This document shows, piece by piece, positions 1-16,100 of a stretch of DNA of 64,000 bases (positions are counted from its first letter, which is position 1; each line of letters begins with the position of its first letter). The DNA is taken from the NCBI GenBank assembly GCA_905182995.1, contig CAJJDP010000084.1, forward strand, positions 377,392 through 441,391. Direction: 5' to 3'. A program made the position numbers and the translations under genes. The notes beneath the pieces were generated by a model. It searched no databases. It had not been told where the DNA came from and saw only the letters and a list, made by a program, of their open reading frames with translations. The DNA comes from Paramecium octaurelia (lineage: Eukaryota > Ciliophora > Oligohymenophorea > Peniculida > Parameciidae).

Positions 1-44
1 AAACCAAGCATATTTAATAAATATATATATATTTTAATTTAATA

Positions 45-483
45 ATGGGTCTTGCATGCGGGGCTCTTTGTTCTCGGGAGAGAGACAAAACCACAAAAAG
101 TGAGGCAGATTTAGCAGAGTTTGCTTTTTATCAGCATCTAGAAGAAACTAGAAGCCAAGGTTCTTATCGAAGAACAGCTTGTATGATGGTATCAATTTGT
201 TAAACATCTAATTAAGCCTATTTCAGAGTTTGGTGGATTGATGAATAGTGCATCGAATTATTGGATTAACAAATAATAATATCAAGTTTGTGGAAACAAC
301 AGGCCTATGTTTACTTATAATTTATAAAATCGAAATCTCTTATTAAAAATCGATAATTCCGTTTTTACCCTTCAGGAGAGATAATGTGCTATCAGAATTC
401 AAAGATGGTGGAGAAAGAAGCAAGAAAAGGCAAGAAAAACTAAAAAACATTCAAAATCCTATGTGAATCTTTTTTATCGTTGA
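45..483 (+). CDS. Small IQ-motif protein with N-terminal lipid-anchor signal
   Basis: The ciliate-code frame gives 136 aa after removal of a 28-nt intron at 189-216 (439-28=411 nt). The start MGLACGALCS has Gly2 followed by Cys5 and Cys9, the usual pattern for N-myristoylation plus palmitoylation, so I infer membrane attachment. Near the C terminus (about residues 105-125) ERQCAIRIQRWWRKKQEKAR fits the IQ calmodulin-binding consensus IQxxxRxxxxR loosely. The intron begins GTATC and ends AAG, not the more common TAG. Without splicing, the frame would run to 776 but would lose the IQ motif, which is why I prefer the spliced model. A decayed, inverted copy of the first 110 bases lies at 60305-60423. 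Function is unknown; calmodulin binding is an inference. Confidence 0.6.
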
Positions 484-1189
484 TTATTTTTTCAAATTCA
501 CTTCCCCAAACTCTGCTTCATTCAATATTAAAAATGTTCATCCTTAATGTTTTATTATTTAAATTATATTAAACCAACTGCAAGAATTAATAAAAACTAA
601 TAATTATTAATATGACTACATTTATTAATAATCTAACCGAAGACTCTTTTCGTATTATTCAAATAGATAGAGTCATCGTTGATTAGATTACCCACTCCTC
701 TCCTCCCCAAAAATTATTCAATAATATCTGTTACATAATTTTATTGCTTTTTAAATAAAGGATTCAATCTTTCTGAAAATGTCTTAACAGCAACGTGTGG
801 CTAGAATACTTCAAAGTAGTGGGGACTTTTATACTTTTCCTTTATTTAACATTATAATTATTTGAATTTGATATTAAAAAACAATTCTACATTAAAATTT
901 ATTGATTAAAAGAAGTGGTAACTTTTGACGACAATAATACTACAATGAGAGCCTTATATTATATATTATTTTTAATTTTATCTTCTTGTTCCTCAAGTGT
1001 AATTATGAAGGATAATTGTTAAATCAAATTTAGACTTTTCTATCGTTTATGTTTTAAAAAAAGCCCCAACCTATTAGAATTAAAATAATTCTATAATTAG
1101 TAGACACTCTCAGTCTACATTTAAAAAGGGATAATAATTTTTGGGGATTTATTAATTTCTTTAACTATTTTTTTTAAAAGATTTTAGAC
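484..1189. other. Intergenic stretch before the giant gene
   Basis: No gene is supported here. ATG frames at 612 (55 codons) and 945 (a short hydrophobic, signal-peptide-like start beginning MRALYYILF) are open, but such lengths are expected by chance when TGA is the only stop in AT-rich DNA. The 945 frame could be a relict signal-peptide exon of a related surface protein. Confidence 0.4.
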
Positions 1190-4100
1190 ATGATTTTTAC
1201 TCTGTTAACTACCCTCTTATTTTATGCTTTAGGCTCCGAAACAAATGACGTTGAGCTATTTTAAATAAAGATTTAGGATGTTTCATTCGACTAGAGCACA
1301 AAGACTATTTCTTTAGACGAACAAACATTAATATTTACTAAACATTTTAGAACTTATGAATCTAAATATTAAATTGAATTAAGCCTCTTAGACATTTATA
1401 AAAATCAATTAATCAAAAGAGTACAGGTTGGGAACTCTAATATGGAAAATTATCAACCTTAAATAATTCTTATTAATAACTTCATTTATGTTGTCCACAT
1501 CAGTCAAAATTTAAGTATTGTTAAATTAGGCTTGAAGAAATACGACCTAAACCTAGTGGAACAATAGGTTGAATACACATTTGGAGATTCCTTAGAATCC
1601 GCTAAATTTGATTCAACAAAGAAATATATTGATCTTACTCCATTAAATAATACTGCTTTTTCTATAATCTGGAAGTCTAGAGCTCAACTAGCGAACGAAT
1701 ATTAATGGAATTACATCAAATATGATGCTAAATCCGATAAAACAACTCCAACACTGACTTTCCAAGATAGTTATGATATAGCTATAGCTCAAAATCTATT
1801 TGGGATAGTTGGAATAGCCCAAATCTTTAAATCTACAATAAATATAACAAAAATTGAAAATGATAAGATTATCGATGTAATTTCATTCTTTTTGAACTCT
1901 TATGCTGATGAAACGTGGGCAGCTTGTAATATTTATTCATTACCTGATGGCGAATTTATCTTTTTCCAAAACAATTATAACATGCTTTTCGTTCGTTATG
2001 ATCGATATTTTTAATAGAAGAGTAATTTTATGAACCCATAAAATTATTTTTGCGATGGTTTTAATTAAAAGTTAGCACTATTTTAATATCAATATCAATT
2101 ATTTATTATGTCATAAGGATATGAATTTCTATGTTTCACTTAGTTTGATTTTTCAAACTAAAATTTAAAAATACTATAGACTAGGAAAATCATAAAGGAA
2201 AAATTTTAGAATTCACAATTATTTTAAAGAATCGATCAAATAGGTTTTAATAAATTTTCAATTAAATGGTTGAGTAATATTAATTAAGTCTTTGAGTTGA
2301 ATGCTTTGAAGTTAGACATGAATAGAAAACAAAATGAATGTAAACTAAATTGTAAATTATGTGATCCATAATTTAAATGCTTAACCTGTTAAGATGGATT
2401 TACCTTTGTAAGTGTCAATAATGAGTGTATTCCATTATGTCCTGATAATTGTGATACCTGTAGCGAACCTTCTTATTGCATAAAATGTAAAACTGGATAT
2501 TAATACTCATCTGAGAACCTTTGCATCACTCCTTAAAATATTATCAATGAATTAAGGATAAGCGATGAATAACTGCAAAAAGGACAAACTCGAGTCTCAG
2601 TAAAGGATAATGAAATTCTTATCTTGTATAGTTTAATTGAAAACTACAAGCAATCAAAACTTGTTTTAAAAAAGCTTAATAGCTAAGGAGCCCTAATCAA
2701 ATAAATTCAAATTGAATAACAACAAAATGAAATAATTGATTTCGATGTATCCTCTGCAGACGAAATTTCATCTTTTCACATCCTAATCAAATGGTTTACA
2801 GCCGATTCTATCATCAAAACCATAGATTATGAATATGATTTTGAAACAATGGAAGTTTTAAAGGAAAAAATTCTGAATATCAACTCATAATTGCTGGTTG
2901 GAAATGACTAAATACGAGTTGTTCAACTTAGGAATTAAGATGTGTACTATATATATTATTACTATCATCAAGACTATCGATAATATTTCCTTTGTTCTCT
3001 AAGGCTAGATGATTATAGCAATTAATATTGTAGCATGTATTATGAATAAATTCAGTAAATTGATATTTAAGTAAGTTAAAATATTATTTATTTCAATGCA
3101 ACTACATCAAGAGGAATTTATTAAAATAAAATAGAACAAAGTTAATAAAGCCAATAAAATTTTTATCCAAAGGAATTAGATTATAAAAATTTGGTTACAT
3201 ATGATTCATATTAAATTTACTTGGAATATGATGAATATTTCAATAAACAATTATTCATAAATTTCACTGCCTAATTCCAAAATTAGTTACTGTAAATCTC
3301 TTAATCTACCAGAAATATCAAAGAGTTCTCATCTTAAAAATTTAGATAATAATATATGATCCTTGTTTGGATAGGTTTTTATAATGTAGAACTTGAAAAT
3401 CCTGTGAATCAAGTTTTTACTTAAATTGTGGATCTGCATACATAAGAATTGACTAATTTTAAGAATTAGATATGTAGTAAAAGTTGCGCTTCTTGTACAG
3501 ATCAGGGTTTGTGTCTGGAATGCAAAAATAATAAATACCAAATTTAAAGTGGTAAATGTGTATTAACTTGTGAAAACAATTGTGAATTGTGTGAAGTTGA
3601 AAACTAATGCTTGTAATGTTCTAATGGGTTCTATTTAAATGAAAATTTACTATGCGATTAAACATAGGAATAAGACATCTATTAGCAAGATAATTTAATT
3701 TTATCTTATACTGCATCATATGATGATTAAATCCTATAAGTCGCATTAAAAAAAAATAGTTCAAGATACGATGTCGTTTTTGAAGCTTACAATAGATAAG
3801 GATAATCAAAATCTGGAGAAACCAGGATTTCAAGTGATTAAGATATTGTCTTATTTAATCGTCCTAAAGTCCTTAAAGTTAATAATTAGATTGTCATCTA
3901 ATACGTAACAAAAAATCAAAATTAAGAAAATGTTGGATAATTTGTTTTCTTGGATGATGAATATCTTTCCATTTATAGTTTTTCAACTTCTGCATTATTT
4001 GGTAATGAAGATGTTATAGATTTCATTTCAACTGATGATCTCAAAATCCATATTTTATACTTTTAATATTCATATTATTATTGGGAAGGAGAATAAATTA

Positions 4101-7100
4101 TTTTAAGATATGACTAATATTCAATGAAAAAAATTGGAAATCCCAAACTTACTGCTTACTAAAGTCGTGTTATAAGTAGAATTGATAAGTAATAAAAAGT
4201 TAGAAATATATAAATTATGAAAAACTTACTATTGTAAAAACTAACTGCATCATATATGTACACTGAAGATAAAGTAGAATCGTTCAAGGTAATGTATATA
4301 AATGAAGCATTGGATTATTTTTGGTTGGATACATAGGAGAAATTTGAATATTATTTTAATGACTATTTAGTGTGGATGGTGTCTTATGAAAAAGTGAATT
4401 CAAATTTAGTCAAAGTTAAATTTTACAATTAAAATCAAGAATTATAATAAGAACACACAATTGAGTCCTAAAAGTAATTAAATTCGTTTTAAATATAATT
4501 ATAGCCTAAGTTCATTTATTTCATTTACACAGAGCAATCAACAACTACAAGTAGTATGAATATTTAAGTGATAAAATACTCATTAAATGGAGAGCAGTTA
4601 ACATCAAGATCATTATATCACAATGAACTGATTATTTAAGGATTATCATCTTCATTAAATGACGATTTGCTATATCTAACTTGGTCATCCTTTAATAATA
4701 ATAGAATATTCAAGGTAAGATTTAACTCAGAATTGAACACTATTCCTTTCGTTGAATAGACATGCAATACTAATTGCGAGATTTGTGATAGTAATTTAAT
4801 TTGTACTCAGTGTGCTTCTGATTACTAATACAATGAATTAACTAAGAAATGTGAACCAATATGCGCTGAAAATTGCTTTTCATGTAAATAACCCTATACT
4901 TGTGATTATTGTAATGGTAACTCAAAATTCATCAATAATAAATGCAGAAGTCTTTCTGACCTTAAATTGGAAACCCCAATTTGTTAAGACTCCTGTTATG
5001 GCTTGCCATCAATAATAACCTTTTCAGATGAAACCACAATATATTCATATCAAAAATATGAAAATTCACAATACAAGATAAATCTTAATATAAAGTACCA
5101 AACTCAGACTAGTTTATTATAAGACTAAAATCTCTTAAGTCAAGATCAGGAAATTGCTTATCATTATTTATATTTATATGAATAGAATCAAATAGCCTTA
5201 ATTTGGTTGAGTGGAAATTGTTAAATCTAATGCAGACTCATGTTACAATTATTCTAAAAAGATTTATAAGTTCTTTCCAATCCATATGAATTGAGAATAA
5301 TGAAAGTGAAAGTTAATAATTTTAATTTGCAAATATAAAAGTTCAATAACAATATGCTATTATTATGGACAGAATTAGATGTGAATGATAAGAGTTAAAC
5401 GATGCTAGGGGAATACAGTATGACTAACGGATTTTCACTTAAATTCAACATAAACTAAAATGAAAATGATGATTCCTCATTTGCAAGTTTATTAATTTAG
5501 AGTGGCTATTATTAGATAATATACCTTAAAAATAATTTGATAATAAATTCATTGACAGTGGATGGGTCTACAAACACTTATAAAGTAATTTATACATCTA
5601 AAAGACCAATCACATCGTTGGCTGCTACAAATTTACAATATTATGGTATTTTTATGGTTTGGGTTGAACAAGAATAAATTGGACTTTATTTATCATATAA
5701 TTACTTAGTTTCATAATGGTTTGATCAAAATTTAAATGCTAGAGGTTCTTAAATCAATTTACTAAAAAGTGTTTAATAAATTAAATAATTGGCTCTCTCT
5801 AATTCATTAATTTATGATTAATGCTTCTTGTCATTTTTAATTGAAGAATTTAATGGTTAATATAGAATTAGATATAAATATTATAGCTATTATGACTCTT
5901 ATGCGGATTAAAAATTAGAGAATTTTAAGATTGGAAATGCTTTATCATAATATGCATTTGATTATGGCTACAGGATTTATAAATAGCCAAACTCATTAAG
6001 TTTGATATTTTCAGGTTTTATTGGTTCATCTCAGTAATTATTCTTTTTAAATGACGAACAATAACCAACGCTTATAGGTAATTGCTTCTAAAGAAATAGT
6101 AAACAGGAATGTGTATTGTGTAGACAAGGGTATTATTTGTTTGAAAATGAATGTGAATTAGAATTGCCCTAGCATTGTATTGATGGCAACGATGGAATCT
6201 GTGAAGTATGCGATTTAGGATACAAATTGACTAGTGATCATATCTGCTCATTAGATGATTAAAGATACAAAGAAATGAAAATGAATGCTTATGTCTTGTA
6301 GAGTAAATAAAGAATTACCACATTTAAGAATGGTGACTATGTAACTGTTTGGTATAGACAATACTATGAAAATCAAGGAACAGGTGTGTTTATGTCTATG
6401 TTCAATGCACATGGTAAGAAAATATTGGAAGAGAAGAGAATTAGTTTATCATTTGCAGGAATTCAAATCTATCCTGATGTTTAGGCTTTAGACAATGATT
6501 AATTTTGTGCTGTTTGGATTGAAGGAGATTTATAAGTGTCAGCTAAGATCAAACTTCAAAGATTTACAAAAGACTTAGTTAGAGTTGGTGATGAAATCAT
6601 AGTCAAGGAAAATGTTTAATTAAAACATGCATAAAGATTTGACACACCAATAATGATATAATCTATAGTTAATGGATATGTAATTGTGTGGACCCAAAAT
6701 TATTTGGAATCAAATAGAATTGTAGAAAAACTTCATGTTGTCTTTTATGATTTACAAGATAAATAATAAGGTTTCTTTGTTTTGAACAAATAAGAATCAA
6801 TTATAAATTCTGAACCTGTTGTTGCATCAAATGATCAAATAATTGTAATTGTATGGCAATCAGATTTTGGAATCATAGCAAGCAAATTTAGTCTTAACTA
6901 TGTTTTTATTAGTTAATAGATCCTATCAGAAAATGGCCAAGCTCCTACAATAGGTGTTTTAAGTGATAATAAATTCATTATTGCATGGAGAGAAACCTTT
7001 GTTAATAGCAATGATATCATGAGTCAAAATATTATGTATAGAAAATACTCTTCTAACTTGAATAACTGGGAATTTAGTAATTAGATCATAATTCCAGACC

Positions 7101-10100
7101 ATAACTTGAATAATCCTGATGTTCTGGCTACACTCAAAGGATTTGCCATCATTTTTGAAAACAGACATGCAATGATGAGTGATTTAAGGAATCTTAAAAT
7201 GTAATTATTTAATCTAGATGGATATTAAATTACACAGATCATCGATGTTTACAATGAATGGAATCTATATCCCCATCATCCTTAATTAACATAGCTACCT
7301 TAAGGTGAATTCCTGGTTTCATGGACTCTGAGTTTGTTATAAGAAGCAAGCTTTTAGGATGATTTATACATGAAGAGATATAACAGTGAAGGAATTTAAT
7401 TACCAATGGATACTGTTGTTTGTCCATAGAATTGTTTACAATGCAATGAAAGTGATGTTTGCCTAGTTTGCCTAAAGGATTATGTTCTTAACAATAAAGT
7501 CTGCGTTGAATCAATTCCTCATTGCACAGCATATTTAGCAAATAGTGTGGAATTAGTTTGTTAAACTTGTGAAGCAGAATATTAGTTGACTCAAAACATT
7601 TGTTTCTAAGTAAGTAAATTAAAATAACTCAATGTTGAATTCATAAACGAAATCACTTCCTAATTTGCTATTGTCAAATTTACAAACAGTGACATTTTAT
7701 TCGTTTGGGTGGATATAGACAAATTAATGTTCTAAAGGTTTGATCAATATGGTAAATAATATTATCCAGCAAAATTCTCTTTTAAATCAACCATGAATCA
7801 ACCTGATTAAACTCCAGCATTTGATGCTTGTGAGGTTGAAAATAACTACTTTGTTTTTGCCATGTCAAATTTTCAAAATATAAATTTTTTGATTTATGAT
7901 AACACTGAAACACTTTAATTTTAAACCATGTACTAAATAAACTAAAATAATAACTTCTAAATTTAGTCCTTAGTTTTGAAATATTTGGGAAATAATTAAA
8001 TAGCAATGTTCTTTTAAGGATTTGACTAATACAATTAAGCATAATTATTTATGTAGATTTTTAAGATTAACCAATAAAATGGAGTTAACTACGAATTATA
8101 AAGTTAAATATTAGTTCTTTAAATGTAATAATAATTATAATCTTAATTAATTGATGTTTAAATTATTAACAATTAAATTAAAATATGCATTGAAAATGTC
8201 GAAAAATCAGAAATAAGATACATTTACAAAATCTATGATTTCTTTGGCAATTTAGTAAAAACAATTACAAAGAAGAATGACAACACTTAAGTAGAATTCA
8301 AGATGATGGAATTATCAGATGGATCATTCCTTGAAGTGTGGACTGAAATTAGTTATTCTAAATATGAAGTATATTATGTTGTAAAGGCAAATAACAACAA
8401 TTTATTTGAACCCAAGAAATTGTCTACAAGTTCAGAATTATATAAGCTTGATCTAAAGACTCATATGTTGAGTGATTCAATAGCAGTTATTTGGAGAGAA
8501 GGTTCTTACAAAGGAGACATGACAGCTAATACAATTTACAAGACTGTTTTAATATCCAAAGAAGACTATCAGAAAACTACTAATCCACAATAGTTGAACT
8601 CAGACAGTTTTGTTAAGCAAGGAGTGGACAACTTTTTGCGAATAATCTAATTGCCAAATTAAGATATCGTGATTGGATGGATTTCTTATAATTTCTAGGC
8701 TAAATCAAATGCCATCTCTGCTATTAAGTTAAATTAAATAGGCGAAATCTTAGAGTTTAGTTAATATAGATGCTCAAATGGATGCTAAGAGTGCACAAAC
8801 CTAGGTAAATGTATAAAGTGCTACAATGAAGAAAAATATATATTAAATGCGATGGGAAATTGCATTATTAAGTAGGGAAATTGCCAAAACTTTTAGACTG
8901 ATTGTTTTCATTGTTTGGAGGGATATTATAAGGACAGATACAATCAATGTAATGAAATAAAATAAAATGTGGAAATAGATTTTATAGATGTTCCTGCCTT
9001 TTAATACAATCTTTATCAAATAGCAAACTATAAAAATGGTACTTTCATTTTGGCCTAAAGAAATTCAGAAACATCATTAGGAGTTAGAGTAATCAATTAA
9101 GAAGGGACTTTAGTAAGGGAGTATTAGATGATCCTTGAAATGTCTTCAGAAGAAGCATATGGGATAACTATACTTTACTTTTAAATTATTATTGATGATT
9201 AAGATGTTTTGACTTTTGTTTATATCACAGGCAACTCAAATTAGCAGTACTTTTCAAATTAAGTAATTGAACAATATGATAATCAATTAAACAGAATTGG
9301 GGAGAGAAAAATGATTCTTTTGAATACATATTCATATATGTACTCTTCTCCTATAAAGTTCATTCTCTAATATCTAAAAAATAATTTAATTGGAATAGCA
9401 TTACAATTAGATCAAAGAGTATTTTTTAGTTTGTATAAATCTGATCTTAGTGAATTAATTGGAAACATTATAATCCCAAATAAAGAAAAATTTGAATTTG
9501 CATCAAATGGAGAGCATATTGTCTATGGGTATATAGAAAATTAATGTGACGTGCAATTTTAACCGTGCACTGTGATAAAAATTTATGATAAATAATTAAG
9601 GTTTATGAAGGACATACAAATAAACGATGCACAATATGTTAAAATTGCTATTAATGATCAATTATAATTTATAGTACTTACCCAATCCTAAATAAATATC
9701 ATAGACAAGGCATAATTAGTTAAATCTAACCTTATAAATTAATAAATGACACTTCCAATTTCAACTTTTGTTAATTCAAACAACGAATTAGTGATCTTTT
9801 CTTTTGATTAAAAAAATACATACACTTTATAGTTAACATATTTTAGTTTTGATGGATCAGCAAAAAGAGAAGTCTAGGTTAATATGAAAAACATAGAATC
9901 TGTAATCTATGGGCTATTTTATCTTCAAAATACAGATATTATCATTCTTTTTTCTGCGATCACAATTGACCCTATTAATTTTGGAAGCAAAGCTCTAATA
10001 AGACTAGCAAGATTTGATTAATTTGGAGCCTCTTAAAGTACAACTTAAATCATATGTCCTTAAAATTGCGAGTTATGCTACCAGGAAGCTACATGTAACA

Positions 10101-13100
10101 TCTGCAAACCTGGATACAATAGGAATGAACAAACTTTATTATGTGAGAAAATCTGTACTATTGAAGGTTGCCAGTCATGTGAGAATTCTGATTGTGATGT
10201 TTGTAAGGACGGAATGTTCTTTAGTTTTGATGGACGTTGTGTAGCACTCGTTTAAGATCCATCTACCGATGCAAATGTGAGATATACTATTGATAAGCAA
10301 TTTTATTAGGAGATTAGGAAGAAGGTGCTAAAATTCTCAAATAATGAATTTGCTTTGATATATTAGGCTAATGATTTTGTAAGATATTAAAGATTCAATG
10401 CATAAGGATAGGAATTGCTGCTTTCTGATTTCAATGTAAACGCTTAGATCGTATCCTTGGATGCTGCAATTGTCAAAGGTCAAATTTATATTGTAATAGT
10501 CACTAGTTTAGAGCCATAAAGTTATTAGATTTATTCTTTCATCGAGACACTCAAATCATTTAAACCACTCCTTACCAATTAACTTCCATATCAAATTACC
10601 TCTGCAACTATCAAAGCCTTTTCATCAAGCTATGTTATTCTAGTTACCTCATACGATAATTATTATTTTGATTTCGCATACATGCAATGTTTAACTCAAT
10701 CCCTCTACTTCTATGATGAATTCAACTAAATAAAGGATTCCAAAATCAATTTCAATAATCCAGTACCCTTTACATATGGAGATTGCAATATCAATAAAAT
10801 AAGTAACCTTTACATTTTTTCAGACATCCTCTATACAATAATTACCAGTTAAACATATTTAAGAATAATTGCGCTGAATTCTTAAGGTTAAAATTTTGGT
10901 GAAAATCCATTAGACATACCAAATATAGAATAGATTGAATTCACCTTAGATTCCGAAGAGATTGTAATTCTTTTCAAATAAATTGGAACATAAGCTTGGA
11001 ACCTAAGGATCATGAATACTCAATTTTAGGCCCTATTTAATAAGGACAATTATCTAAAAGGTGATTTAAGTGTTGACATGGTGACAACAAACTCAAATAT
11101 TGTTATAGCTTGGAGTCAGAAGAACAAATAATCAATAGTGGAGTTTGTAGTGTTAGATAGATTGGGAACCAAAATCAAATCTAATTATATTAATGGACAA
11201 TACAGTTCACTACCATAGTTGACTGAATTAGACAATCAAATTGTTTGCTTGCTTTGGAGTGTGTGGACTAATCAATAACAATGGACCGTATCATATTCTC
11301 TATTAGATAAAAATGGTGTGTTCACTCCATTCACACATGTTGTTTGTCCTTAGTATTGCTTGTAATGCAGTGAGTCATCAGATTGCTCATAATGTAAAGA
11401 TGGATATGATCTAATGACCTATTATATGGATGATAAAACAACACATAGGGTATGCTAAAAAAGATGTGACCCCTTCTGTTTAGCTTGCGAATCAGGAAGA
11501 TGTTTGAGATGCTAAACATAGTATTATGTTGGTTTGGATGGAGTTTGCATATGGAATGAATTTGAAAATAAGGCTATTCAAATCAATGAGTTTAATTAGT
11601 ATAGTTAAGTTACACCAAGTGCAGCTAAGTTTTAAGATGGTTCAATTTTGATGGCTTGGTCGAGTAATAATGAAGATGAGGATAGTTGGGGAGTGTTTGC
11701 TTAATTGTTAAATAATCAGGGATAGAAGGTTGGAAACAATTTTAGAGTGAGTTAAAGTGTCTTTGGTGCATAACATAGTCCATAAGTGGCAGTGCTAGAG
11801 GATGACACAGCAATCATTACATTTATTGAGGGTAATCCAGAAAAGGAAGCCATGATTAAAGGAATCAGATTTAATAATCATCTAGACATTATAGGGAATG
11901 AGCAACTGTTTACTATTTTCCATTTAGAGAATTTCTAATTGAACAATAATTTCATCAATAAGATAGTAAGTTTAAAAAATGGTGGATTTGTTATTATATG
12001 GGTGTCTATTAATCAAATCAATCTTCAATTCTATGATTCTGCCAGCAATCTCGTGATTTAGACATAAATATTGAATTAGATGTAGTATTAGAGTTTGGAA
12101 GTGGCTGTGACAACTACTGAATTAGCTATTCTATATTAAATTGCTGGCTCTAAATATAGTGTATGCATCTACTCATAGGAGGGAGTCTTGTTATCTGATT
12201 AAGAATTGTAAGGTTGGGATAATGATCTAATTAATCAATTTAAATTGATTAGCATTTCTCATTACTTTGCTTTGGCTAGTATTATCCAGGTTTCTGACTC
12301 TTAGAAAGTCAAAGTGCAATTTTACAACAATTAGTTCTCTCCAGTTGGTAATTCAATCATTGTGGCTTATAATTCTTTTAACCCAAACTAGAAATATGCC
12401 TACTTCTAAAAGATAGATTTCTTCAGTTTAAATGATGGGGCGTTGTTGATTTTGGCTGAAAGCATGGATTTGGCTTTGTATCGTTAATTTTATATTGATA
12501 TCAACTGGTAAGTGACTGAATTACTGCCATTCGGATTCAACTTCTAATACTAATTCATTGCCTACCAAACAAAATTGTATGTGTTATCAAATATCAATGC
12601 TGATCAGTATTTCATTTATTGTAATGCTCCTTCATAAAATGATCAAATATATTCAACAAGTTCTGTCAATTAGAACATCTATATCTAAAGATTATCGAAG
12701 GAACCAAAAATAGTTCCAATTGATTAGATCGTTTGTTCTAGAGATTGTAGATCATGCGCTACTTAAAACACTTGTACCCAATGTTTGGACTAATATTTAC
12801 TGTAGGATCAATTTTGTATGCCATAATGTGAAAGTAACTGTCAAGTTTGTTTGATACCAAAGATTTGTGAAATTTGTTATGATGGATACTATTAGAGAGT
12901 ACAAGGTAAATGCTCACCAATTCCAGTCAATTATCAAGAACCCCAACTTCTGCTGAATTATCCGTTCTAAAACAATCTGATTGATTTGAATGTATTGCCT
13001 AGTGGATAAACAATTCTTTACACTTAGTAGACCTTATTTGATCAATAAAAAGAAATATTCACTCTTTACATTTACTAAAACAATGATTTGATTAAGCAGA

Positions 13101-16100
13101 TTTCGGTTTAAACGAACACATTAACAACCAATTATTACTTTATATATCCATTTTACATTGAAGAGAATTATTACTTGCTGTTCCATATGAATGATGGCAT
13201 TAAGATTATTAAGTATAATGCCCAGCAAGAGGAAGTGTTAAACACTTTCTTGAAAATAGAAACTATTGATACAGAAATCAACATTTGGAATATCATTTTA
13301 AATCCAATTGGAATTAATCAATATTCCCTGATCTATTACAAGATGTTCTTCGGAGTATATAGAGTGTTGTATGATGAAGCATTCAATGTGATTCAAAAAG
13401 AATAGATCTATGATTGCAGTTCAGGTTGGTATGGTTTCAACAGAATCAAGGATTCGATCATGTTATCTAGATATGATGAAAGATTAACATTTACTAATTC
13501 ACTAACCATTTAACAAACAAAATAAGTTTGCCTGTATTCGGAAATATTCCATTACTATTCTTGTGATATTTACTAACTGTTTAATGGCAATAAGATTTAA
13601 ATTATTTCAGGAACCCAAAATCTTAAGTATGATAGTAACAATGATCTTGAATCAAACTATCAGGTGTATTATAGAATACTCGATAGCTAAGATATACCCT
13701 TAACAACTGAAGCCTTGGTGTTAGAGAACAAATTTTCCAATCAACAATTTGCTTAGTTATTTGCATTTTAAGATTCATTCACAATAATAATCGAAAAGCC
13801 AAACTATCATAATTACGAAAACATTGAAATATATTCATAGAGATTCGACAATGCCGGTATGAAAATTGGAGATCCACAATTTGTTCTATTCAATAAAGGA
13901 TGGCAGAAAAGATTCTATAAGCAAACTTCAAATGGATACATAATTTACCAAGAGTAAAGAATATTCTAATCAAGTCTTCCAGTAGACTAACAATAAGTAA
14001 CCATTTATTATAAACAATATGACTAATTCGGTAATATTTCATTTTGGAGCACAAATAAGAACTGCATAGCCAATTGTGATAAGTGTATCAACTCCTATTA
14101 CTGTGAATAATGCAGTCAAAATTACTAATTGGATACGAACAGCAAATGTAAATTAACATGTCAAGACAATTGTAATCAATGTACCAGTTTTGAAGTTTGT
14201 GACGCTTGTAACATCGGATATAAATTAGTAAGTGGACTATGCGTTAAAATTATTTGTGTTAGTAATTGTGCATAATGCTTAGAAGACACCACCACTACAA
14301 CAACAACCTATTGTAAATTGTGTGACGATAATTACTATCTCAGCACTGATAATTAATAATGTCTTCCTCATTGTCCTGCTAATTGCAGTCAATGCAGTGT
14401 TCCTCTTGAATGCTAAACTTGTGCTTTCGGTTATGTAGTAACATCAGACAAAAAGTGCCAATAAGAAAACTCATCAATACTAGATTAAATCAAAAATACC
14501 ACTGTGGGAACACCCCTTATGGCTACATTCCCAGATGGCAGCTACATCCTTATGTGGTACTAAAATGGAGATAATGCTGGTGTCTATTTCTAATTGTATT
14601 CTGCCGATAATGTAAAGGTTGGAGACCCAATGAAAGTTACTGGAAATGCTAGAAGATTGTTAAGTCAACAATCCATCATCTAAAACTTTTATGCAGACAT
14701 AATTTCAATTGATTATGAATTCTTTGTTACTTGGATGGATGCCTCTTCGGCCGCAACCGACGTTAAATTGAAGAAGTTTTCCTCTGATGGAACTGCTTAA
14801 AGCCAAGATATTCTATTGGGAACTCATTAAAAAACAGATTTACAAGACATTAAAATACCTTGTCAAATTAAAAAGACTCCAAACAATTCTTTATTGATTG
14901 CTTATATGGCCAAAAACGATAATTTATCTAATGAATTCTCCATGTTCATTTCATCATATGACTCCCTCATGAATAGTAAGACAGCAGTTCAGGAAATTAA
15001 AAAGGTTAACTAATTAGCTGCTCCATCTATTGTGGCCGATGAAAATGGAATAATCTCCTTAACTTATTAAAGTGATGGCTATGTCTTTGTTCAATAAATC
15101 ACTGAAGATGGCAACTTGATTGATTCTCCAAAAGCAATCGCCGACTCTAATTCCATCAATTTAAGAGTTACTAACTTGGCCAATGGAATCATGGTGTTTT
15201 TATGGGAAAACAAAAACCTATAGTTATCCTAACCTCAATTCATCTTGAATTACTAATTGATATCTAAGGATCTAAAAACAAGAAGTGAGGTTAAGAGTGT
15301 TGGTGACATCTAGATTGCTTCCTTGACTCCAGATATCTAATCATTTAATGAAGGATTTATAGTCGCCTGGAAGATCACTGACTCCAATTATAAATCAATT
15401 GGAATTGAATTTTAGATCTTCGATTCCATGGGTATGTCTAGTAGTCAAATCATTGAAGTTTAAATCGAAGGCATTTATCCTCAAACCCCAAGGATATAAA
15501 TTATCAATGAAAATCAATTTGCCGTGACTTGGACAGCCAAAAATATTGATTCTGATGGAACAATTCTAGGGGATGGCATTTTTATGTAAAAATACAATAA
15601 ATATGGAACCTTAATTACAGATTCATCTTCCTCTTCTGATCTTTGCAGTTATTAATGTCAAAGTTGTCAATCACCTCTGGTTTGTTTGAAATGTTAATAC
15701 GGTTTCTATTTGAACAAAAACAATTAATGTATTATGGATTGTGGTGCTTACTGTGATTCTTGTGAAATCCCTTGGACATGTTAGGTCTGTAAGTAAGGCT
15801 ATAAATTAAATAACAATGAAGCTTGCATTGAAACTGAATGTCCCGAAGGCTACTTTAGAAATACATCTACTAAACTTTGTGAACCAAAGTGTCCTGATAA
15901 CTGCGATGACTGCACAGTTCCAAATATTTGCACTACTTGTAAGATTGGATATTCACTATCTGATTCTTCTTGTAACTCAATTGTGGAACTTGATAATTAA
16001 TCTACAATCATGGCTATTGTGATTATTATCTTGGCAGCTGCATTCATAAGTGTGTCAGCTTGTTCAATCACCTTGTATTGCAAATATAAAAAATTGCTCA

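Noticed and set aside
45-776. Unspliced reading of the first gene to TGA 774-776
   Set aside because: It loses the IQ motif and becomes a low-quality hydrophobic tail; the 28-nt intron gives a better protein and a good stop at 481-483.
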